Source: Neovahlkampfia damariscottae
Lineage: Eukaryota > Heterolobosea > Selenaionea > Neovahlkampfiida > Neovahlkampfiidae
Assembly: GCA_016618085.1 (NCBI GenBank)
Contig: JABLTG010000066.1
Coordinates: forward strand, 1 to 64,000
Direction of reading: 5' to 3'
Length of the DNA: 64,000 bases
The notes below the pieces were generated by a model that was not told the origin of the DNA, did no database searches, and saw only the letters and a program-made list of their open reading frames with translations. How positions within the stretch are numbered: position 1 is the first letter of the stretch; the number at the start of each line of letters is the position of its first letter. Position numbers and translations under genes: made by a program. Shown here piece after piece: positions 50,671 to 61,700 of the stretch.

Positions 50671-51317
50671 TTATTCAATTTTGCTTGGAAGAGGTAAATA
50701 ATATCCAATAATTGATCCAAAGAATCCTAGCCAAATTTTGATATAATTTTCTTTATCTTTTTTCTCCAAAACTTCATTCATAAAATCGATTGTTTTACAA
50801 GGGTGTAGATAATAATAAATTGTTGATAAATGTGGATGATTTCCTTGTGTTAAAAATGCAAATTTATTTTCCACATCAAATAAACATTCTTCTAAAATTT
50901 CATCATGTTTCAATAACTTCTTATCCATGGTATAAACATTGAAATATAATATTGGCACTTGATAAGATTGACTATAACAAATGTGAAATTCAAATTCCAA
51001 GAACTCTTCAAAATTAGTTTTATTTGAAATTAAATCTTCATCTTCTCCTTCCAAGAAAAATGATGATCAGTTTTTTTTTCCTTTACTATTTCTTCATGTT
51101 CTATTTCTTCATGAGCTACCTTTTGAATTTCAGTTTGTATTTTTCCTAATCTTTTTCGGAAATAATTCTTTTTGACACAATAAGTTTCTTGAACGATTTT
51201 CCAACCTTCTTTCTGAATTGAATTGTCAGAACAAAATTTGTTGCAACTCAAAATAAATTCATCTTGATTAATCATTTTTATTGGTTGTAAATTCTCCGAA
51301 GTATAAATTAATCCCAT
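50671..51317 (-). CDS. ATG10: Atg10-like E2 enzyme of autophagy
   Basis: Two overlapping frames together carry the family: N-terminal CNKFCSDNS...GWKIVQ (51317 to about 51080), and from about 51060 a domain with YSQSYQVPILYFNVYTMDKK, GNHPHLSTIYYYLHPCKTID and a C-terminal WLGFFGSIIGYYLPLP. HPCKT carries the catalytic Cys of Atg10, which transfers Atg12 to Atg5. The change of frame near 51050-51100 suggests an intron, but the clear GT-AG candidate there (39 nt) does not shift the frame, so the junction is unresolved. Whether it is an unusual splice or a real lesion cannot be told here. Confidence 0.75.
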
Positions 51318-51355
51318 TGGTTATAAATGAGAAATAGTCGTTCTGTATTTTTGAT

Positions 51356-51362
51356 CCAATCA
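51356..51362 (+). promoter_or_regulatory. CCAAT box between ATG10 and ORP copy B
   Basis: GATCCAATCACCAACC, 31 bp before ATG 51394. A CCATTGG-type sequence overlaps the ATG10 start on the other strand, so the 76-bp gap may act in both directions. Confidence 0.4.
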
Positions 51363-51393
51363 CCAACCTTCCACGGGTAAAATCAACAGACTA

Positions 51394-52624
51394 ATGACTA
51401 CAAATGACTACACACAAGAAGATGTCGAGCTTTATTACAAAAATGACATTGATAAAATGCAAAAAGACATGGCAAAAGAATCAAATTCAAGTTTACTCAT
51501 GTCTTTGTTGTCAAAATTATCCAAAGGAACTGAAGTCATTAAAATTCAAGTTCCAATTTTCATGATTAAACCAATATCTTTTCTTGAAGCATGTGGTGAT
51601 TATGGACACCCTTTTAATTTTGCTTTAAAGTATTTTTTCTAAAGAAAAGTTTTTAACTATATATTTTTAGTTGTTCACAACAAAAAGATCCAGCTGATAG
51701 AATGCTTGGTATAATTAAACAATTATTAGCAGTTTCAATGTTGAGTCCTCAAACTTCATTCAGTTGGTGTAAACCATATAACCCAGTTTTAGGAGAAGTT
51801 TTTAAATGTAAATTTGATCATAATGATTCAACAACTCATTTTATTGCTGAACAGATTAGTCATCATCCTCCAATCACAGCTATTCATATGAAAAATGATA
51901 AACATAATTATTTATATACAGGTTCTATTTTACTTGGTGGAAAATTTTATGGAAACTCTGCTGATAATATTTTCTCAGGAGAACATATTATTCAATTACT
52001 TGATATCAAAGGTAAGAAAGTTTCTTTTTGACCTTGTTTTCAGAATCTTATAAATTTACATTCCCAAATGTCACAGCTTGTGGTATTGTTGTTGGAAAAG
52101 GTCGTTTAGAAACATCAGGAGAATTAACAGTTAAATGTCCAGAAACAGGATATTCAGCACAAATTAAATTTTCCGGTTCAAATTATGGTGAAGGTCGTGT
52201 TTTAAATCCAAAAGGAGAAAAAATTTATAAAATTTATGGAAATTTAGATAAAAAAATGATTCTAAAAGATTATTCAACAAAGAAAGAAACTATATTTCTT
52301 GAATATTCAATTTTAAAAACAAGAAGTCCAAAAATTATGATTCCACTTGATAAACAAGAATCAAATGAAAGTAGAAGAGTTTGGCATTCAGTCACAAAAA
52401 ATTTAATCAATAAACAAATTGATAAAGCAGATAAAGAGAAAAAAGCTATTGAACAAAGTCAAAGAGATTTAGTTAAAAAAAGAGATCAAGAAAAAGAAAA
52501 ACATGTACCAAAATATTTCAAACCTGCAGGTTATGAAGTTAATGGAGCTCCAGTTTATGAATACATTGGTGTCCAAGAAGAAATAGAAACGGAAGAAAAT
52601 GTAATTGATATTGATTTGGATTAA
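51394..52624 (+). CDS. Oxysterol-binding protein homologue (short ORP, copy B)
   Basis: Three exons (introns 51630-51670 and 52012-52043) give 385 residues. IFMIKPISFLEACGDYGHPF and DPADRMLGIIKQLLAVSMLS lead to CKPYNPVLGEVFKCKFD and EQISHHPPITAIH, the two ORP fingerprints. It carries the KIQVPIFMIKPISFLE lid-type region and ends in an acidic tail. Like copy A it has only the lipid-exchange core. The junctions are confirmed by restored ORP order (LLDIK|ESYKFTFPN). Confidence 0.92.
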
Positions 52625-52740
52625 GATCAAAAAGTATTTATCATTCCAAAGAGTAAATTTAAAAACAAAATAAAAATTTTCAAAATTGAATAAATCACTT
52701 TCCGGTTATGGATATGTCTCAACTACAAATCGTAATTTAG

Positions 52741-52747
52741 CCAATCA
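52741..52747 (+). promoter_or_regulatory. CCAAT box of the giant coiled-coil gene
   Basis: TAGCCAATCAAACAC, 40 bp before ATG 52788; this favours ATG 52788 over the upstream TTG as the start. Confidence 0.4.
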
Positions 52748-52787
52748 AACACATTTTTCTTCTTCTCTTGTTGATGTTTTGTTTGTC

Positions 52788-55700
52788 ATGAAGAAAAATA
52801 TTCTCTCTGGAAAATCAAAGAAATATATTATGTATGGTATTGGTGCAGCTTCTGCGTCTTTACTGATGTATAGTAATTTAAAAAAAGACGAAAATAAAAA
52901 AGAGGAAAATTCAACCGAAGAAGAAAAAATTGAACCCATGAAAATAAAAGTAGATCCTTTGGAAGTAATAAATGAAACAGAGGAACTGATAGATTCTATT
53001 CAACGAGAAGAAGAGAACGAACAGGAGGATGATGTTTCCAATGACGAAAATGACGAAAATAGAAGAGAAGATTTCATACAGGAAGAAGATGAGGATCAAG
53101 AAATAGATGAACAAGTTGATTTGTATAAGTTTAAAAGAGGAATTTTAACTCCAAAGAAATTTAATATGAATCATTTTCTTGAATTTTATAATGAAAAATA
53201 TCAAACTATAATACAAGAAACCAAGAATTCCTTTCAAAAAATATTAAAAGAAAAAGAGGAGAATTTGAACAATTTGATTCAAGAAATTCAAAATTTAAAA
53301 AATGAAAAGAGTTATGATGTAAAACTGATTTTAAAATTAAAAAAAGAAATTCAAATCATAAAAGAGAATTTAAATTTCTTAAAAGAAGATGTTAAAAAGT
53401 TTACAGAATTCCAAAATGTTTCAAATTCAATTGAAGTTTTAATTGAAAAATTAAAAGAAAGAGAAAATGGATTTTTAATGGAAATAGATAATTTTGAAAA
53501 ACATGAAGAAAAATTGAAAAAGAAGATATCAACTCTTGAAGAGAAATCAAAAAATGATCAAGAGGTTTTTGAAAAAAGTGAACAAGAAATGATAATGGAA
53601 ATCAAAAGTTTGAAAAATCAACAAATCAATTTAGAGGATGAAATAAAAAATTTAAAAAAAAATGAAAGAGATTTAAAATTAGAAAATGAAATATTTTTGA
53701 ATCAAATTTCAGACAATGAAATGAAAATTAAAGAATTAGAAAATTTGATTGAAGAAAGTGAATTTAAAAATGAATTAAAAGATAAAACTATTTTATTGAA
53801 TATTGAACAAGATCATAATGATTTCTTAAAAGAATTGAATTTGAATCATGAAATGGAAATTCAAAATTTTAAACAAAAACTACATGAAATTCAAGTTCAA
53901 TTGACAGTTAAGATTTTTGAATTAGAATCATCCATGAAACAAAAAGAAGAAGAAGAAAATTTAAACCAAAATTTGAATCAACAATTGAAAGAAAAAGAAG
54001 AGAAATTATTAAAAAAAGAAGAAATATTTAAAGAAAAATTGAAAGAAAATGAAAAGAAATTTATAAATTTGGAGAAACAAATTGAATCAATAAAAAAACA
54101 AAAAGAGAATATGAATGAAGAGATTGAACAATTTAAAAAGTTACAAGAAGTATTCAAAGAAGAAAATTCAAAATTAAAAGAAGATATTGAAGTGTTAAAA
54201 AAACAAGAAGAAACATTTTCTTTAATCAAAGAGAAAAATATTGAAAATGAGGAGAATTTAATCACACTAGAAAAACAAAATGAATTTTTGAAGAAAGTTA
54301 ATGAAGAAAATGATAAAAAAATGTTTAAATTTCAAAAAGAAATTGGTGATTTAGAAATTGAAAATGCTAGTTTAAACGAAAATCATTCTTCAGTTGAAGC
54401 TCAATTGAAACAAGTTTCTTCAGATTTTGAAAAACAAAAATTCATTGAAACTGTTTTAACTGAAAAAATTGAAAATATGGAGAATGAAAAAAAGAAATTA
54501 GAATTAGAAAAGATTGAAAATGAAAAGAAATTCAAAATTAATATTTATGATTTGAAGGAAGGTTTAAAAGAAAAAGAAAAAGAATTTGATGGAAAATTGA
54601 AACAAAAGGAAGATGAATTTCAGATGAAATTGAAAGAGAAACAAATGGAGTTTCAAGAAGTTTTGGATAAAAAGGATAAAGAATTTGATGGAATATTGAA
54701 AGAAAAACAAAATGAATTTGAAACAAAGATGAATGAAAAAGAAGAAAAAATAGAAATCTTAAATCATAAAATTGAAAAAGAAAAACATTCAAAAAAAGAA
54801 TTAGTTTCTTCAATCTTTCAATTATCACAAGAAAAAGAAGAATCTGATAAACAAAAAGAACAATCTTTGTCAAAGGAACTTGAGTTAAATGATGAAATTA
54901 AAAAATTAAATGAAAAGGTAATTGTACTAACAAAGAACTTTAGAGATTTGAATGAAAATAAAAATATAGAAATTGAAAATTTGAATAAAGAAAAAGATAT
55001 TTTGAAAGTTGATTTAGAAAATACAAAGATGGAAATGCGAACATTGAAGTCAAATTATGAAAACAGATTGAATGAAGAAAAAGAAGAAATATTAAAGTTT
55101 AATGAAGAAATTAAAAAGTATCAAGAAGAAGTGACTGAATTGAGTCAAGAAAAAGATGAACAAGTTGAACAAAGAGAATCTCAATTGACTCGTTTACAAA
55201 ATGAATTATTAGAATTAAAAGAATCAAGGATTGAAGTGATTAATTTGAATTCAGAAAATGAAAAGAAATTTGAAGAAATTTTAAACAAAAAAGAACAAGT
55301 AATCTTAAAACTGAACTTGGAAAATGAAAAGGAAAAAAATTTGTTGAAGAATGAAATTCAAATTTTATCAATGAAAGTTAAAGAAATGAATTCAGAAGTA
55401 TTATCTTTGAATGATGAAAATTTGAACAAAATTCAATCTTTAAAGAAAGAAATTGAACAATTAAATCAACAAAAAGAACAAGAAATTAAATTATTGAATA
55501 AAGAAGCAGAGAAATTGAAATCTCTACAAGAGGATTATGATTCTTTAACTAAACAATTTTCTGATCTCAAAACAGATATCAATATGAAAGAAGTTGAAAA
55601 TGCTACTTTGAAAGAAAATGAAAAAAGTTTGAACGAGAAAATTGAATCAATAACTTTGGAACATGATGAAAAAGAGAAACATTCAATTTTATTAATTCAG

Positions 55701-58700
55701 CAAAAAGAAGTTGAAGTTCAATCTTTGAAAGAAGAAATTGATCAAAAAATAAAACAACATGATGAAACTGAACTGTTAAAAGTGAAAAATGAAAAAAAAG
55801 TGAAAGAATATGAGAAATTGATTGAATCATTAAATCAAAAATTGATTGATGTGAGTTCAGAAGTATATTCTTTAAATGATGAAAATTTAAAATCATTGAA
55901 CAAAGAAATTGAAATCTTGAAAGAAACTCATGAAAAAGAACAAAAAAATTCAAAACTAGAATTTGACAATCAAATTCAGCAATTAAACAGATCACACAAA
56001 TCTGTCATTGATCAATTGAAAAAAGATCAAAATAATGAAATCAATTTGTTACAAACTAAAAATGAAGCTGAAAAACTTGTTATGATTTCAGAACACAATC
56101 AAAAAATTGATCTTTTACAACAAGAGAAAGATACTTTAAAACAACAACAAATTGTTGAAATTTCATTGTTGACTGCTTCAAAATTATCAGAAACAAAATC
56201 GTTCAATGAAGAAATAACCAAATTGAAAAATCAGCAACTGAATGAAATGAAATCAAAAGAACTTCAAAATGAAAAGGAAATGAATTTATTGAATCAAAAA
56301 CATCAAGATGATTTAATTTCTCTCAAAGAAACGAAAGAAAAAGCTATTGTTCGAATCAATATGGAGAACGATAAGAAAATCAATTCTTTGAAGAAAGAAC
56401 TTGAACAAATTTTGGAAGAAAAAAATGTAGAAATTGCAAAATTAAATGTAGAAAATGAAAAGAGGACCAAATCGTTGAATGATCAAATCATACAATTGTC
56501 AACACAATTAAAAGAATTGAATTCAGAAGTGTCTTCTTTGAATGATGAAAATTTAAACAAAATTCAATCTTTGAAGAAAGAAATTGAAAAATTGAAACAT
56601 GAAAAAGAAGAAATTAGTTCCACCAGGAAGGAGTTGGAAGAAACTATTCAACAACTCGAAGAGAATCACAAGACCAATATTTCTTCATTGAAAAATGAAA
56701 TGAACTCTTTAACTCAAAACTATCAAGATGAATTAACTTCACTTAAAATATCAAATGAAAATGAAGTTAACCAGTTGAATGAACAAAACAATTCTGAGCT
56801 ATATAAATTAAAAAAAGAAAAAGATCAAGAAATTTCTAAATTGATTTTAGAAAATGAGACTAAAATGAATGAATATCAACAAGAAATTCATAGAATAATT
56901 GAAGATAATAAGATTCAAGTGGATTCTTTAGAGAAAGAAAAGACTCACAAGATTTCCACTTTAGTTTTAGAAAATGAGAAAAAAATTATTTCTTTAGAAG
57001 ATTCAAATAATGAAAAAATATTAAAATTGAAACATGAAAACCTCCAAATGAATATGATGAAAAAAGAAAAAGATGAAGAGATTTTAAATTTAAATTTAGA
57101 GAATGAAAAGAAAATTAATTTATTAAATGAAGAAATTGAATCATTAAATCAAAAATTAAAAGAAATGAATTCAGAAGTATCATCTTTGAATGATGAAAAT
57201 TTGAACAAAATTCAATCTTTAAAGAAAGAAATTGAACAATTAAATCAACAAAAAGAACAAGAAATTAAATTATTGAAAGAAAGTCATGAGATAACTATTT
57301 CTTCATTAAAAGATGAGCATGAAAAGGAATTAAATGATATAGGTGAAAAAAATAAGAGAAAAATTGATGATCTAAAGAACGAAAAAGATGAAGAAATATC
57401 GAAATTGAATTTTGAACATGAAAAGAAGGCCAGTTTGATGAAAGAAGAGAATTCAAAATTGGTTCAAGAGCATAAAGAAAAAATGATATCAACAAAATTA
57501 GAAAATTCAAAATTGATTGAAGAAAAAAAACAACAAATTATTTCAATGAAAGAAGACTTTGAAAAGAAAATATTAAAATCTATGGAAGATAAAAATAATG
57601 AAGTTTCAAAATTGAGTGATGGATTTAAAGAAAAAATAAATCAATTAGAGTTATCAATTCAAAGTTTAAATGAAGAAATCAAATCATTAGAGAAAGAATC
57701 AGAAATTGGATTGTCTGATTTCAAAGAAAAAAAAGAAAAAGAAGTTACTACATTGATCAAAAACAATGAAATTGAAATGAAAAAATTAAAAGAATTGAAA
57801 AAAGAAGAAATACAATCAATACAAGATAATCACCTCAATGAAATGAGTAAATTGAAGAATGAAAAGGAATTGAATGAGATAAGGTTGAATGACAAAATAA
57901 TCTCTTTAATGAAAGAACAAGAGAATCAAATTAATCAATTGAATGATAAAAACAGTATGAAAATCAAAGAATTACAAGATGATCAGTCAATAGAGATTTC
58001 AAAAATCAAAGAGAAGAATAAAACTCAAATTCAAAAAATAACTTCCGAGAATGAAAAGAAGATCAAATCTTTGGATCAAGAAATCATTAATCTGAATCAA
58101 GAAATCAAAGAACTCAATAATGAAATTAGATCTTTGAATGATGAAAATTTGAATAATATTCAAACTTTGAAGGGAGAAAATGAAAATTTAAAACATCAAA
58201 ATGAAGTAGAAGTTAATAGATTTAAGGAAGAAAATGAAAAAGAAATACAAAATTTGAAAGATAAACAAGAACAAGAAATGAGATTATTCGAAGAAGCAAA
58301 ACAATCTGAATTCCAAAAATTGTCATTAGAAAATGAACAAGCCATCAATTCCTTGGTTGAACAGAACAAATTAGTTCTTTCTGCATTCAAAGAAGAATCT
58401 CAAGCTCAACTGAATTCAAATCAACAACAAAATGATCAATTGATCGAAGAATTGAAAAGAAATCATGAAGTTGAAAAAAATTTATTGAAATCAGAAAACG
58501 AGCAAGAAATTGTAAAACTGAAAGGAAAACTTGAAGACACAATGGAGTTGAAAGAAAAAAATGAAATTGAAAAACAAGATGAAATTCAAAAATTAAAAGA
58601 TGAATTGTTATCATTTAAGAATCAAATTGTTAAAGTAAATGAAGAAAATAACAAGAAAAATAATGAAATGAAAATTGAGAAAGAAAAATCCATTTCAGTT

Positions 58701-61700
58701 TTAGAAAAAGAAATAGTATCTGTTCAAGAAAAATTGAAGATGGAAATGGAATCTTTAAATCAAGAAAAAGAAAAAGAAATTTCAAATTTGAACAATGAAT
58801 TCAAAAACAAGTTAATTTCATTGAAAGATCAAAATCAAAAGGAAATGTTCAATTTGAATCAAATGAATCAGAAAACAGTTGATGACTTATCAATGGAAAT
58901 TCAAAAATTGAATGCTACAATCATCAATCAATCTTCTGAATCCAAAGAGGAAATTGAATCATTAAAGAAACAAAAGGAGATTGAAATAGATTCATTGAAT
59001 GAAGAAAAAGAAAATAAACTGAAATCTATCACTGAAAATCATGAAAAAGAAATTAAATTATTGAACAAAGAAAATGAAAGTAAAATCACAAAGATAAAAA
59101 CAGATTTCCAAAAAGATACCAATTCTTGGAAGGATCAAATTCAATCATTAACAAAAAGTATCCAAAGTATCAAAAATGACAAGAAACAAGAAATGGATTC
59201 AATGAAATATCAAAATGAAGAAAAAATGAATGAAATGAAATCAAATCATGAAAAAGTGTTAATTTCATTAAAAATCCAACAAGATAAAGAGATTGAATCA
59301 TTTAAAGAAGATAAAGAAAAAGAAATTCGTGATATTAAAGAAAATTATGATTCACAAATTGTTTCATTAAAACATGCTCAAACAAAAGAATTGAATGAAA
59401 AAAATGATCAAATTGAAAAACTAAAACATGAAATTGATCAATTATCAAATCAATTGGTGTCATTAAAACAAGACCATTCAAACAAAATTGAAACTTCAAT
59501 TACAGAAAAACAAAATGAAATTAAAGCATTGACTGAAGTACATAATGTTGAATTAAATTCTTTAACGAAAGAAATTCAAAAATTGAAACAAGAAAATGTA
59601 AAATCAACAAAAGAGTATTCAAACAAAATCAATGAATTGGAGTTGAATTTAGAGAAGACAAACACTTCACTCAATAGTGAAATTGAAAAACTACAGAAGG
59701 AAATTGAAAGTCAAAATACTTTAATCAAATCATTGGAAAAAGAAAGAGACACAAAGATTGAAATATTCAATCAAGAAAAGGATCAATTGAACATTCAACT
59801 TCAATCATTGAAAGAAGTTCATTCAAAATCAAAAAATGAGTTAACTGAATTGATGTTATTGAAAGAAACAAAAGAAAAAGAAATTGAAACTTTGAATCAA
59901 AAAATCAATCAACAAACAGAAAGATTTAAGAACCAATTAGATTTATCGACCAATGAAATTTCTTCATTAAATAATCAAATTCATCAAATGAAAAATGAAA
60001 ATGATTTAAAAATAGAAAGTATTAAAAAAGAAAAAGAAGAAGATATTGAACATTTATCAAAAGAAAAAGATGAAAAACATAAAATGGAATTGAACAAAAT
60101 TAATAAAAATCTTGATGATTTAAAAATAGAATTAACAAAAAATGAAGAAGAATTTGAAAAACAAAAAGAAATATTAACTAAAGAAATTGAAAGAAATGAA
60201 GAAAATGTTTCAAAATTACATTCAGAAATAGAATTATTAAAAAAAGAAAAAATAAATTCAACTGATGATTTTGATAAAGAATTGAATGTATTCAAAGAAA
60301 AATTGATTAAAGAAGAAGAAGAAATAAAAAAAAAAGAAGATGAAATTTTTGAATTAACTCAAAATTTCGAAAAGAAACAAATTGAAAATGAATTAAAATT
60401 TACAAAAATGAATCAAGAATTTGAGTTCAAATTGAGAGAATTAGAAAAATTAAAAGAAGATGAAATTAAATTAATTGAAGAAAAATTGAAAAAAGAAAAA
60501 GAAAAAATAGAATTTAACCATCAAGAAACTGTTAAAAAGATGACAAAAGAAATTGAAAAATTTAAAATTGAAATTCAAAAATTTGAAAAGAAATGTAAAG
60601 ATATTTCGGAAAAAGTATTAAAAATTGAAATTGAAAAACAAGATTTATTGAATGAAATTAAGAAATTAAAAGAAACAATCAATGAAAAAGAATTAAAAAA
60701 TGAAAAACAAAAATTAGAAATTATTGAAATATCTGAACAATTAATACATTTAAAAGAACATAATTCATTTTTAGAAGATGAAATGGATAAATTATCAAAT
60801 ATTGATTTTAATGAAGATGATTCATCAAATTTAAAATCATCAGAATCAATGGAAAATATTATTCAAAATGAAAAAGATCAAGATCGTCAAAAATTAGTTT
60901 CTGCACAAAAGAAATTATTTTCACATACAATTCAATTAAAAAAAATGAAACAAAAATTAGAAATAAGTGAATTTGAAATTGAAAATTTGAAAAAAGAATT
61001 ATCATTAAAAACAGAAGAATTAAAACAAAAAGAGATATCATTAGATGATAAATCAAATTTATTAAGAAAATTAACAGAAGAACAAACAAATTTAGAAAAG
61101 AAAAAAAAAAGATTTTCATTACTTAAAACATCAAATAAAGAATCATCAAATTCAAATCAATTAAATATTACTCTTCAACAAGATAATGAAAAATTAAAAT
61201 ATGAAAATTCATTATTAGAAAAGAAATTTACAGATTTTAAAAAATCATCAGAGAATTTACAAATGTTATTTGATAAAGAAAGACAAAATGAAAAATTAAG
61301 ATCAAAAGAAATGATAGATAAATTGAATAAAAAAATAAGTGGATATGAAAAGGATTTATTGAATACAAAAAATGAAATTGATTCATTAAAAATTGATAAA
61401 TTAGCAGCAGAATTTAAAGCATCAAAATTTGAAGAATTGTATAATAATTTAGTTGATGAATTTGAAAATATGACTGATCTTCAAAGTCAAATATTATCTG
61501 AAATGGATGATACAACAAAAGAAAAAGATTATTTTTCAACAAGAATTTCAGAATTAGAAGAATCATTTGATTTAGAAAGAAGTCAAATTGAATCATTAGA
61601 AAAAGAATTAATCAAATCTAGAAGACAATCAAAAAATGATTCTTCAAATGATTTACAAAGAGAATTATTAGAAGAATTGGAATTATTAAGAGAAGATTTA

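Noticed and set aside
53978-61596. Many minus-strand ORFs opposite the giant coiled-coil gene
   Set aside because: They are Phe/Leu/Ser-rich shadows created by Lys/Glu/Asn codons on the coding strand.
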